From Leuconostoc gelidum subsp. gelidum KCTC 3527 (GTDB lineage Bacteria; Bacillota; Bacilli; Lactobacillales; Lactobacillaceae): 64,000 nucleotides of DNA. Below the pieces are notes generated by a model that did not search any database, was not told where the DNA came from, and saw nothing but the letters and a program-made list of their open reading frames with translations. Location: contig NZ_AEMI01000038.1 in the NCBI RefSeq assembly GCF_000166715.1, positions 1-64,000 of the forward strand, read 5' to 3'. The translations under genes were made by a program, and so were the position numbers. Shown in pieces: positions 53,974 to 62,668 of this stretch (position 1 is its first letter; each line of letters opens with the position of its first letter).

Positions 53974-55815
53974 TTGGCAAATCGCGAAGATATTCGTAAC
54001 ATCGCTATTATTGCCCACGTCGATCATGGAAAGACGACGTTGGTTAATGAATTATTGAAGCAATCAGATACATTGGACTCACGCAAGGAATTGGGTGATC
54101 GTGCAATGGATACGAATGATATTGAAAAAGAACGTGGTATCACGATCTTGTCAAAGAACACGGCCGTTAAGGTCGGAGACAAGCAAATTAACATTCTTGA
54201 TACACCAGGTCATGCGGATTTCGGCGGTGAAGTTGAACGTATCATGGGTATGGTTGATGGTGTGTTATTAGTAGTTGATGCTTTTGAAGGCACAATGCCT
54301 CAAACACGTTTCGTTTTGAAAAAAGCCTTTGAACAACATTTAACACCAATTGTTATCGTTAACAAAGTAGATCGTCCGGGTGCACGCCCTGAAGAAGTTG
54401 TTGATGAAGTGTTGGATTTGTTTATTGAATTAGGTGCTGATGATGAGGGACTTGACTTCCCAGTTATTTTTGCTTCAGCTATGAATGGGACAGCATCATT
54501 ATCACCTGTTATTGCTGATCAAGAGCATTCAATGAAGCCGATTTTCGATGCTGTTTTTGACACAATTCCAGCACCAATTGACAATTCAGATGAACCTTTG
54601 CAATTTCAAGTTGCTATGTTAGACTATAACGACTTTGTTGGTCGTATTGGTATTGGCCGTGTGAAGCGCGGAACAATTAAAATTGGCGATGCTGTTGAAG
54701 TTTTGAAACTTGATGGCACTACACAAACTTTCCGTGTGACAAAACTAGCTGGATTTATTGGTTTAGATCAAGTTGATATTCAAGAGGCTAAAGCTGGTGA
54801 TTTGATTGCTGTTTCTGGTATGGAAGATATTTCTGTTGGGGAAACAGTTGCAGATCCAGCTCATCCTGATCCATTGCCAATCTTACGTATTGATGAACCA
54901 ACTTTGCAAATGACTTTCCGTCAAAATGACAGTCCCTTTGCAGGTAAAGAAGGTAAATTTGTTACGGCTCGTCAAATTGAAGATCGTTTGCGTCGTGAAT
55001 TGCATACTGATGTGTCATTACGTGTTGAAGATACAGGTCAAGCTGGTGCATGGTTAGTGTCAGGTCGTGGTGAATTGCATTTGTCAATTTTGATTGAAAC
55101 AATGCGTCGCGAGGGCTTTGAATTACAAGCATCACGTCCACAAGTTATCTATCGTGAGATTGATGGCGCACAGTCAGAACCATATGAATCAGTTCAAATT
55201 GATACACCCGATGAGTATTCATCAACTGTTATTGATTCTCTTAACCAACGTAAGGGCGAAATGATAAACATGGAAGCTGTTGGTAATGGACAAACACGTT
55301 TGACTTATATGGCACCTTCTCGTGGATTAATTGGTTATTCAACTGAGTTTATGTCAGCAACACGCGGTTATGGAATTTTTAACCATACTTATGCTGAATA
55401 TCGTCCAGTAGTGCGTAACTGGGAACCAGGCCGACGTAATGGCGCTTTAGTGTCAATTACGCAAGGTACAACAACGAACTATGCTATCATGGGTGTTGAA
55501 GATCGTGGACAAATGTTCATTGGTGCTGGTATTGAAGTTTACGAAGGTATGATTGTTGGTATGAATGCACGTGACAATGATATTTCTGTTAACGTGACGA
55601 AGTTAAAGCCACAATCAAACGTTCGTTCATCAAACAAAGACCAAACTTCGTCTATCAAGACACCACGTCTTATGAACTTAGAAGCATCTTTGGAATTTTT
55701 GAATGATGATGAATATGTTGAAGTAACACCTGAAAATGTTCGTATTCGTAAAGCTATTTTGAATACAGCAGAACGTGAAAAGTCTGCTAAACGTCGCAAG
55801 GCCTCAACAAATTAA
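53974..55815 (+). CDS. typA: Ribosome-associated GTPase BipA/TypA
   Basis: 613 residues. The translational GTPase domain has [15 protein letters not shown] (G1), ERGITI, DTPGHADFGGEVER (G3) and NKVDRPGA (G4), followed by a beta-barrel, two EF-G-like alpha/beta domains and the BipA-specific C-terminal domain. It assists 50S assembly, especially at low temperature. The start is TTG, with AAAGGAG 10 nt upstream. A tRNA-Ser gene begins 38 nt after the stop. Confidence 0.95.
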   Translation: MANREDIRNIAIIAHVDHGKTTLVNELLKQSDTLDSRKELGDRAMDTNDIEKERGITILSKNTAVKVGDKQINILDTPGHADFGGEVERIMGMVDGVLLVVDAFEGTMPQTRFVLKKAFEQHLTPIVIVNKVDRPGARPEEVVDEVLDLFIELGADDEGLDFPVIFASAMNGTASLSPVIADQEHSMKPIFDAVFDTIPAPIDNSDEPLQFQVAMLDYNDFVGRIGIGRVKRGTIKIGDAVEVLKLDGTTQTFRVTKLAGFIGLDQVDIQEAKAGDLIAVSGMEDISVGETVADPAHPDPLPILRIDEPTLQMTFRQNDSPFAGKEGKFVTARQIEDRLRRELHTDVSLRVEDTGQAGAWLVSGRGELHLSILIETMRREGFELQASRPQVIYREIDGAQSEPYESVQIDTPDEYSSTVIDSLNQRKGEMINMEAVGNGQTRLTYMAPSRGLIGYSTEFMSATRGYGIFNHTYAEYRPVVRNWEPGRRNGALVSITQGTTTNYAIMGVEDRGQMFIGAGIEVYEGMIVGMNARDNDISVNVTKLKPQSNVRSSNKDQTSSIKTPRLMNLEASLEFLNDDEYVEVTPENVRIRKAILNTAEREKSAKRRKASTN

Positions 55816-55853
55816 ATAGTAGTGACAGAAAATCTGACTGGATTTTCTATTAT

Positions 55854-55942
55854 GGAGCTATGGCACAATCCGGTACTGCAACGGACTCGAAATCCGTCGA
55901 GCCGCTTTTGGCGGTGTGCGGGTTCGAATCCCGCTAGCTCCT
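55854..55942 (+). tRNA. tRNA-Ser (anticodon CGA)
   Basis: A class II tRNA with a full cloverleaf: acceptor GGAGCTA/TAGCTCC, short D stem GCA/TGC, anticodon stem ACGGA/TCCGT with loop CTCGAAA, long variable arm GCCGC-TTTT-GGCGG, and T arm GCGGG-TTCGAAT-CCCGC. It reads UCG. The discriminator base is U, whereas most bacterial tRNA-Ser have G. CCA is not encoded. A strong terminator follows at once. Confidence 0.93.
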
Positions 55943-55947
55943 TATTG

Positions 55948-55985
55948 GCTGTTCCATCAACAAAGTTGATGGAACAGCTTTTTTG
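55948..55985 (+). terminator. Terminator after tRNA-Ser
   Basis: GCTGTTCCATCAAC and GTTGATGGAACAGC, 14 bp, loop AAA, followed by six Ts. Confidence 0.93.
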
Positions 55986-56266
55986 TTTGTAATCGTTGGT
56001 ATGACTGCATTTGTAATGTGCTTAGTATATATATGAAATGGTACTGACTAATATGAATAAGTAAAAAATAAGCATCTAGTGCTACAAATTGCTTAATCGT
56101 CTTATTTATTTTAATGTGTCTTTTCTTTTTAGATAGGTGCGCGTAAATATTTTATATGATAATAATATCAGAATGTCTAGCATACTTATTTACATAAAAC
56201 GTAGCGTTGATTGTTATCGGAATGGTATAGCAAGCTTGTCTAGACAACATAAATGCATAAAATCTA
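55986..56266. other. AT-rich gap without a supported gene
   Basis: About 280 bases between the tRNA terminator and the next promoter. One frame is open from 56137 but lacks an SD and runs through the promoter and into the next gene start. I see no RNA gene or repeat. Confidence 0.5.
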
Positions 56267-56295
56267 TTGACAATTGTATATATACATTATATGAT
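56267..56295 (+). promoter_or_regulatory. Strong promoter of the secreted coiled-coil gene
   Basis: Consensus TTGACA (56267-56272), 17-nt spacer and TATGAT (56290-56295). The leader would be about 50 nt and includes the SD AGAAGGA. Confidence 0.8.
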
Positions 56296-56351
56296 ATTAA
56301 AGTTGTGTTAAACATATTTTTACAAAAAGTAAGTGAAAACAGAAGGATATT

Positions 56352-56933
56352 ATGAAGTACAAAAAAACAATCATCACAATTACTGCTGCAGCTGCCATAT
56401 CATTTGGAGCAGGAGCAGCTCTTGCTGATAGTGGTTCGTGGGTTGGGACACCCAATTTAGCCCACACACGTAGTATTATAGACCAATTAGGTGATAAGTT
56501 GACAACGCAATCTGCTACCATTTCTACATTAAGTCAGCAAAGCACGACTTATCAAAGTCAGTTAACTGATGCAAAGGGTAATTTGATGTCATTGCAAAAT
56601 CAGGTAGCAAATCTACAGAGTCAATTAACAAATGAAAATGCCGCTTTCCAAACACAATTACAGCAAAAAATTGATGAAATTAACCAAAAAATAGCAGAAG
56701 GTAATCAAAAAGTTGCTGATAAACAAAAAGAATTGGACGGTGTTCAATCACAATTGAATGCTGCTAATTCAAAAGCATCAGATTTGCAGCAACAGTTGAA
56801 TAGTTTGCAACAAAAATCAAATGATTCAGAAAACAAAAATTCTGATTTGCAAAAGCAATTGGATAACGCATTACAAGATGCCAAAAATACTGAAACACAT
56901 GCACAAGATGTTTTAAATCAACAGCAAAAATAA
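56352..56933 (+). CDS. Secreted coiled-coil protein
   Basis: 193 residues. A signal peptide (KYKKTIITITAAAAISFGAG) ends at a likely ALA-DS cleavage site near residue 25. After a short SGSWVGTPN segment the rest (about 40-190) is a nearly unbroken, Gln/Asn/Ser/Lys-rich heptad coiled coil, with repeats such as LQNQVANLQSQL and DLQQQLNSLQQK. There is no catalytic domain or wall anchor. It resembles the coiled-coil part of PcsB/CwlO-type secreted proteins but lacks the hydrolase domain. A structural or cell-division role is only a guess. SD AGAAGGA; tandem terminators follow. Confidence 0.8.
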   Translation: MKYKKTIITITAAAAISFGAGAALADSGSWVGTPNLAHTRSIIDQLGDKLTTQSATISTLSQQSTTYQSQLTDAKGNLMSLQNQVANLQSQLTNENAAFQTQLQQKIDEINQKIAEGNQKVADKQKELDGVQSQLNAANSKASDLQQQLNSLQQKSNDSENKNSDLQKQLDNALQDAKNTETHAQDVLNQQQK

Positions 56934-56956
56934 AATGCAAATGTCTATCACAACAT

Positions 56957-56988
56957 AAAATCGAGTTGGCAAAAAATCTCGGTTTTTT
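56957..56988 (+). terminator. First terminator after the coiled-coil gene
   Basis: AAAATCGAG and CTCGGTTTT arms (one T-G), 12-nt loop, six Ts. Confidence 0.65.
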
Positions 56989-57002
56989 CTATAAATTCAT
57001 CT

Positions 57003-57040
57003 AAAATAAAGCAAGCTACTTAGTAGCTTGCTTTATTTTT
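57003..57040 (+). terminator. Second, bidirectional terminator
   Basis: A 17-bp perfect stem: AAAATAAAGCAAGCTAC and its complement around TTA, T-run after it. Confidence 0.88.
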
Positions 57041-57216
57041 CTCAAGATTGTATAATATTGATTTATTGTGTTGTATATAAATGAAAAAAAACTTACAAAT
57101 TAGTGAGTTAAGATTTCCTGTAGTGTATGTTATTATAAATTTTAGGTATAGCTTCAAAATGTCAACAATATATTAAGAGTTGTTGATAAATAAAATTTTT
57201 AATGGAAGAACAAAAA

Positions 57217-57930
57217 ATGTTAATAAAAAAACTTTTTAATTTCAAAAATAAATCAAAATTAAATGAAGACAATAATAATTATTTACAGAATAGTGAACTA
57301 GAAAGCGTGCAAACAGTAGGAATTATTGGTGATAGTGTGTCTTTTGGATTGAAATCTAGCATGAATTATGGTCAATACCTTCAAAAAATAACGGGAGGCG
57401 TAGTTCAAAACTTAGCATATTCAGGGGCGCATTTATCCGATAATGGTCGAAAAAGTATTTTTCAACAATCTCAATGTTTGGATCGGTGTGATTTGTATAT
57501 TTTACAAGGCACTGACGATGATTGGTTAGCTAACGTGCCAATTGGTAAAAAGGGTGATACTGCAAAACAATCCTATATTGGCGCTTTTTATCAAACTGTT
57601 TCTCAATTGCGTCATTTGAATGCCATGGCCAAAATTATAATTGTCTCAACGACTTTCCAAACACCTATGTGGGGCAATGTTGTGAGGCGTACCGATAGAA
57701 CAGAAAATACTTTAGGGTATTCTTTACATGACTATATGGCAGCACAGAAAAAAGCATGTGACGATTTAAAATTACCTTTTGTTAATCTAATGCGTCAGAC
57801 ATTATTTGATCCTAATAAAAAAACATTTCGTCAAAAATATATGCCTGATGGCTTGCATCCGAATAAGGAAGGACATCAAATTATTGCCAATGAAATTGTC
57901 AGGGTATATAAAGAAAACTTTGGATTCTGA
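57217..57930 (+). CDS. SGNH/GDSL-type hydrolase
   Basis: 237 residues. The nucleophile motif GIIGDSVSFGLKSS (block I) is near residue 40, a Gly in NLAYSGAH (block II) and LQGTDDDW in place of the usual GxND (block III) follow, and the catalytic DGLHPN (Asp/His, block V) is near residue 217. The family comprises esterases and acetyl-hydrolases of wall or surface sugars. No signal peptide is visible and the first 35 residues are Lys/Asn-rich. The frame opens at 57202, but GGAAG before the ATG at 57217 favours that start. Confidence 0.8.
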   Translation: MLIKKLFNFKNKSKLNEDNNNYLQNSELESVQTVGIIGDSVSFGLKSSMNYGQYLQKITGGVVQNLAYSGAHLSDNGRKSIFQQSQCLDRCDLYILQGTDDDWLANVPIGKKGDTAKQSYIGAFYQTVSQLRHLNAMAKIIIVSTTFQTPMWGNVVRRTDRTENTLGYSLHDYMAAQKKACDDLKLPFVNLMRQTLFDPNKKTFRQKYMPDGLHPNKEGHQIIANEIVRVYKENFGF

Positions 57931-57935
57931 AAATC

Positions 57936-57963
57936 AAAAAAGCGCTTAATTAAGCGCTTTTTT
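57936..57963 (+). terminator. Bidirectional terminator between the SGNH and lactonase genes
   Basis: A 28-nt perfect palindrome with a AAAAAAGCGCTT arm and its complement AAGCGCTTTTTT. Confidence 0.85.
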
Positions 57964-57965
57964 GA

Positions 57966-58997
57966 TTAGTATTCAAATACAACACGAACACCTTCAGGGA
58001 TAGTGAAGTCTTTTTGTAGTAGAGATAGTTCACCGGACTGACTGTCACGTGTGTACAACGACACATTATCAGTATCTTGGTTGGCTACCACCAGGAAATT
58101 TTGGTTAATATCCCAATTCATATCTCGTGGGAATTCACCCTCGGTGCTGATTAACTGAATTCGTTCAATTTCTGAACCTTCGTTACCAATTTTGAAGACG
58201 GCAACAGAGTTATGGCCTCGATTTGAAGCATAAATAAATTTACCATCATCACTTAAACGTAAGGCAGCTGAACCATTATGCTCTGTCCAATCACTGGGAA
58301 TAGTTGATGCAGTCATAACATGTTCGAACGAACCGTCATCTTTGTTGTATTTAAGAACACTCAATAAACTAGATAGTTCACCGAGTAAGTAAGCGTACTG
58401 TCCATCTGTTGAAAATCGTATGTGACGTGGGCCAAATCCTTCTTCCGTATGGAATCGAGAAACTTCCATTAAAGTACCATTGTCGTTAACATCAAAAGTG
58501 ATAATTTCATCTGTACCAAGATCAATGGCAACAAGACGCTTATCCGGTGTAAGGTTAGCAAAATGAATATGTGATGAGCCTTGTTCAGGGCGAGGACCTG
58601 AACCGCTATTTTCCCAAGTGTCAACAAGCGTTAAATTACCATCAGGCTGAATGCTATATGACTCGACTGTTCCGCGATGGTAATAACCGGCAAAAACTAA
58701 TTGTCGTTCTTCATCAACACCAATATAAGCTGGTGCTGATCCTTCACTTAGTTGTGAGTCAATTTCCGCAATTGGCCGGACTGAGTTATCCAGTGTAACA
58801 ATACCGCCCTGACCATCACGATTCTCAACGGCGTAAACCTTGTTTGCCTTGGACAATGCTAAGTAAGTTGGATTTGTTAACTCGGTGATCAATGTTGGAT
58901 TTTGTAATTGCTGCGATTCAGTATCCAATTCAGCTTCGTAAATACCCTGTGAAATACGTTTCGTATAGGTACCAAATAAAATCTTATATATTGCCAT
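57966..58997 (-). CDS. Lactonase-family beta-propeller protein (6-phosphogluconolactonase-like)
   Basis: 343 residues, seven-bladed propeller of the Pgl/YkgB type. Repeated blade motifs include LFGTYTKRISQGIYEAEL, NPTYLALSKANKVYAV, GSGPRPEQGSSHIHFANLTPD and GFGPRHIRFSTDGQYAYL. It probably hydrolyses 6-phosphogluconolactone, a pentose-phosphate step central to heterofermentative sugar breakdown. The ORF runs to 59036, but the ATG at 58997 follows GAGGAG and matches the family start. It diverges from yhaO. Confidence 0.87.
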   Translation of the reverse strand: MAIYKILFGTYTKRISQGIYEAELDTESQQLQNPTLITELTNPTYLALSKANKVYAVENRDGQGGIVTLDNSVRPIAEIDSQLSEGSAPAYIGVDEERQLVFAGYYHRGTVESYSIQPDGNLTLVDTWENSGSGPRPEQGSSHIHFANLTPDKRLVAIDLGTDEIITFDVNDNGTLMEVSRFHTEEGFGPRHIRFSTDGQYAYLLGELSSLLSVLKYNKDDGSFEHVMTASTIPSDWTEHNGSAALRLSDDGKFIYASNRGHNSVAVFKIGNEGSEIERIQLISTEGEFPRDMNWDINQNFLVVANQDTDNVSLYTRDSQSGELSLLQKDFTIPEGVRVVFEY

Positions 58998-59055
58998 TTT
59001 TTGTCTCCTCAATAAACTAATGACATTATACCACAAATGTAAGGGGTTTCACAAG

Positions 59056-59106
59056 TTGAGAAACCATCGGACATTCAGTATAATATAATTAGCGAACATA
59101 TGTTCA
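59056..59106 (+). promoter_or_regulatory. yhaO promoter with LexA-type SOS box
   Basis: TTGAGA (59056-59061), 17 nt, TATAAT (59079-59084). The palindrome GAACATATGTTC (59094-59105), within CGAACATATGTTCA, fits the Gram-positive LexA consensus CGAAC-N4-GTTCG at all but the last base. It lies right after the expected start point. Confidence 0.75.
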
Positions 59107-59118
59107 AGAAAGGTTACT

Positions 59119-60282
59119 ATGAAATTTATTCATGCAGCAGATATTCATCTGGGCAACCCATTCATTGGATTAGACCAAACATTACCTAGTCGGCTTAAAA
59201 AAGTTGTTCAACAATCGACGTTAACGGCGTTTAAAAGTTTAATTAGTTCATCTATTACTGAAAATATTGATTTTTTGGTTATCCCAGGTGACTTATACAA
59301 CGCAACTCAAAATAGTCCTCAAATTCAAGAGACTGTTAGTCAGCAGTTCGAACGTTTAAATAGTGCCGGGATACCAGTTTATTTAAGTTTTGGTAATCAT
59401 GATTTTGAAGCTAATAAACAAAATCATCTCTCATGGCCAGAAAATGTGTATGTATTTGAACAAAGTGTTGAAACAAAATATTTAACGCTTAAAACAGGTG
59501 AAAAAATTGCTTTGACTGGATTTAGTTATCAAACACAACGTCAGACACAAAAAATAATTAATGATTTTCCGGTAAAGATACAGTCAGTAGACTATCAAAT
59601 TGGGTTATATCATGGTGCCGTTGGCATAGATGGTGATCCTTATGCGCCATTTAGCGTGGGTGACATGTTGAAAAAAAATTATGACTATTGGGCTCTAGGA
59701 CATATTCACATGCGGCAAACGTTGAATAATCAGCCATTTATCGGTTACTCCGGTGTATTGCAAGGCCTTAATCGTAAAGAAATTGGCGAGAAAGGCTACT
59801 ATTTAGTGACGAGTAAAAATCATGTATTGATACCGGAATTTCATGTTATTTCGCCAATTATATGGGAAGAATTAATTTTGTCGGAAGTGAGTGATGAACT
59901 TGATTTAATTAATCAAGTATTAAATTATAAATATACTAAAACAACTTTTTTATCGGTCAAAATTACAGCAGATTTAGATGAGAACGTTATCCAACGTTTA
60001 GAAAGTGGTACGACCTTGGAGAAACTACGTGAAAAAGTACCGAGAGATTTATGGATAGTAAATTTAACAATCACTCATGAATTATTGACATTACTTACTG
60101 AAGATAATATTGATCAAAAATATTGGCTAGAATCGTTTGAAAAACTTTTCTCTAATTTTGTAATATCAGACTATATCTCTAATCAAGCGCCAACCTTTGT
60201 TCGTGACTACTTTATGGGTCAAGAAGGGAAAAACAGTTTGCAAAATAAGATGCAACAATTAATACAGTCTCGAAAGGTATGA
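59119..60282 (+). CDS. yhaO: SbcD-like metallophosphoesterase YhaO
   Basis: 387 residues. The calcineurin-like nuclease domain (1-260) has FIHAADIHLGNPF, VIPGDLYN, SFGNHDFE and the histidines in YHGAVGI and GHIHMRQ. These bind the two Mn ions of Mre11/SbcD enzymes. The C-terminal part is specific to the YhaO group. It is expected to act with YhaN as a DNA end-processing complex. SD AAAGG. First gene of yhaO-yhaN-yhaM, behind a LexA-type box. Confidence 0.9.
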   Translation: MKFIHAADIHLGNPFIGLDQTLPSRLKKVVQQSTLTAFKSLISSSITENIDFLVIPGDLYNATQNSPQIQETVSQQFERLNSAGIPVYLSFGNHDFEANKQNHLSWPENVYVFEQSVETKYLTLKTGEKIALTGFSYQTQRQTQKIINDFPVKIQSVDYQIGLYHGAVGIDGDPYAPFSVGDMLKKNYDYWALGHIHMRQTLNNQPFIGYSGVLQGLNRKEIGEKGYYLVTSKNHVLIPEFHVISPIIWEELILSEVSDELDLINQVLNYKYTKTTFLSVKITADLDENVIQRLESGTTLEKLREKVPRDLWIVNLTITHELLTLLTEDNIDQKYWLESFEKLFSNFVISDYISNQAPTFVRDYFMGQEGKNSLQNKMQQLIQSRKV

Positions 60283-60288
60283 TAAATA

Positions 60289-62655
60289 ATGAGAATAAAA
60301 CAAGTAGAAATTAGTGGCTTTGGACGCTGGTCACAAAAAAAATTTGATTTTGTCAACGACTTGCAAGTAATAGCTGGTCAAAATGAGTCTGGTAAATCAA
60401 CATTACGTGCATTTATTATTGGTATTTTATTTGGTTTTCCATCTAAAAAGAGTAATATAAATGTTTATGATCCAAAGGATGGTAGTCATTACGGTGGCAG
60501 TCTCATTGCTGATTTTAATAATACTATTGTTAAAATAACGCGTCTTGGTCGAATAAAATCAGAGTTGACAATAACATATTTATCTAATCAGTTAACTATT
60601 GTAGATCCAGAAAAATGGTTAACAGATCAATTAGCACCGCTAAATCGAGATATGTTTAACAGCATTTTTAATTTTAGTCAGCAAGATTTATCAAAAATAT
60701 CACAGTTAAAAGCAATAGATTTACAAAAATTGTTGTTAAATATTGGGGCTGTTGGTAGTTCAGGATGGCTTGAAATCACTGCTGATCTTGAAAAACACGC
60801 CGATAAGCAATTTGCACAGCGAGCAACAGGAAAACGGCCTTTGAATATTGCTGCCAAACAATATAAAGAAAATAGCCATTTATTACTAGCTAAGAATGAA
60901 GAAATGATAGCCTATGCCTCTGAGAAAGAAAATATTGTAAGACAAACGCAAATTATATCTCAAAATTATGAAGAAGTTCGCAAACTAACGCGTCGTGTTC
61001 AAACTAGTCAAACTGTGATGCAACAATACCAACTATATCAATCAGCTCAGTTATTGAAAACAAAAATTACAGCATCTGTGCCACCGGTCGCAGATGCTGA
61101 TATAGCCTCACTTCAACGGTTAAAAATCGGTATTGATATGCATCAAAATAAAATAAGTGAGTTGAATACATTAATTGAAAGAACGCCGCAAACAATAGAT
61201 ATTGTCGAAAAGTACGATGCAACCTCAGAATTGGCGAAAATTCAGATTGCTGAACGCCATTTACAGGAGTTAATCAACCAAAAATCTTCAATTATGGCAG
61301 ATGAAAAGCGTCTAAGCGACCGTTTTTTGAATAAAAAAGTACCAGAGTTATTGTCGAGTACGGAACAAAAAATATTGATTAATAAAAGCAAAAGTATAAT
61401 CACGATATTGGTTGGTATTTTTATTGGTATCGTAGCTTTTTTTACTGTTAAACCACTTGTTGTCGTGGCATTATTAATAATTGCATATGGTTGTTATCTT
61501 TTCCACTCACGTCGTAAATTGCTCAATAAGATACAAAAACGTTATAATATGATGTCCCTTGCAGATATCGAGCTGGTTCAGTCAAATATTAAGCAATTCT
61601 CTGATTGGCAACATCAACTCGTGGCGTTAGATGCAGATATTTTGGAGAAACAAAACAAAATCATGGCACAGTTATTGCCAATTGCTGATCATTTTCAAGT
61701 ACAATTAAATGATGATGTCTTTGAGGCTGTGATTATAGAACTTATGCATATTAATGATCAACAACACATGCAGGCACAAAATAACGCTGTAATGATTGCG
61801 CAAAAAAATCAACAAATTTTAACAGAGATTAAACAACATCAGGAACAGTTGGCACAGCAATTATCAGATCAGCAAAATATGCTGCAAAAATATCATGTGC
61901 TAAATGAGCAAGAATTACTAACTTTAAAACAAAATTATGTTGATCATATCCGAAATAAACAGCGGTATGATGATATAATGCAACAAATTGAACCTGAAAC
62001 GATGAATAAATTACAAGAAGTGAGCGATGAAAAAGAATTAAGTCAACAAATAGTATTATTGAAAAATAAATTAGAACAGAAACAACGCACTGGATTAAAT
62101 TTACAGGCACAATTATCAGATATGCAGGCGCAGCAGAAACAACGAATCAGTGACGATCAATTTTTGACTTTACAACAAAATTTGGCTGATGAACAGACGA
62201 ACTTGATTGATCAATTTGGAGATTACATAGCAGAAAAAATGGTTGTTAAGTGGATTGATCAGGCTTTACAATTAGCAACACAAAATCGTTTTCCAAAAAT
62301 GCAACATATCGCTACAGATTACTTTAAACGTCTTACTAGTGGTAAGTATGTAGCTATTCAATTTGTTAAAGACGATTTGAATCTTATTGGCCGATCAGGT
62401 CAAAAATATCGTGTGATTGAATTATCAACAGGAGCACAAGAACAATTATATGTTGCGCTACGGCTGGCTTTAAGTAGTGTTATAGCAGACATTATAACCG
62501 TACCAATATTGATTGATGACGGTTTTGTTAATTTTGACTCGATACGAAGACAGACGATGATTGATATTTTGCAAGAAATTGCTAAGAAACAGCAAATTTT
62601 TTATTTTACCACGTCATTTTCACATACGACGAAAATTAATGTGATAAACTTGTAA
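60289..62655 (+). CDS. yhaN: SbcC/Rad50-like ATPase with membrane segments, YhaN
   Basis: 788 residues. Walker A is GQNESGKSTLRAFIIG (about 32-47). The Q-loop-like FNFSQQDLSK lies near 125, and the signature and Walker B are at the C-terminus (LSTGAQEQLYVALRLALSS, VPILIDDGFVNFD). Between them are coiled coils interrupted by two hydrophobic helices (about 362-405, SIITILVGIFIGIVAFF and VVVALLIIAYGCYLF). These would anchor the coiled-coil arm at the membrane. There is no zinc hook. It is shorter than Bacillus YhaN. It starts 6 nt after yhaO. Confidence 0.88.
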   Translation: MRIKQVEISGFGRWSQKKFDFVNDLQVIAGQNESGKSTLRAFIIGILFGFPSKKSNINVYDPKDGSHYGGSLIADFNNTIVKITRLGRIKSELTITYLSNQLTIVDPEKWLTDQLAPLNRDMFNSIFNFSQQDLSKISQLKAIDLQKLLLNIGAVGSSGWLEITADLEKHADKQFAQRATGKRPLNIAAKQYKENSHLLLAKNEEMIAYASEKENIVRQTQIISQNYEEVRKLTRRVQTSQTVMQQYQLYQSAQLLKTKITASVPPVADADIASLQRLKIGIDMHQNKISELNTLIERTPQTIDIVEKYDATSELAKIQIAERHLQELINQKSSIMADEKRLSDRFLNKKVPELLSSTEQKILINKSKSIITILVGIFIGIVAFFTVKPLVVVALLIIAYGCYLFHSRRKLLNKIQKRYNMMSLADIELVQSNIKQFSDWQHQLVALDADILEKQNKIMAQLLPIADHFQVQLNDDVFEAVIIELMHINDQQHMQAQNNAVMIAQKNQQILTEIKQHQEQLAQQLSDQQNMLQKYHVLNEQELLTLKQNYVDHIRNKQRYDDIMQQIEPETMNKLQEVSDEKELSQQIVLLKNKLEQKQRTGLNLQAQLSDMQAQQKQRISDDQFLTLQQNLADEQTNLIDQFGDYIAEKMVVKWIDQALQLATQNRFPKMQHIATDYFKRLTSGKYVAIQFVKDDLNLIGRSGQKYRVIELSTGAQEQLYVALRLALSSVIADIITVPILIDDGFVNFDSIRRQTMIDILQEIAKKQQIFYFTTSFSHTTKINVINL

Positions 62656-62668
62656 AAAGAGGTAGCGT

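Noticed and set aside
56137-56355. A 72-codon open frame upstream of the coiled-coil gene
   Set aside because: No SD, it spans a strong promoter, and it overlaps the next start. The product has no recognisable pattern.
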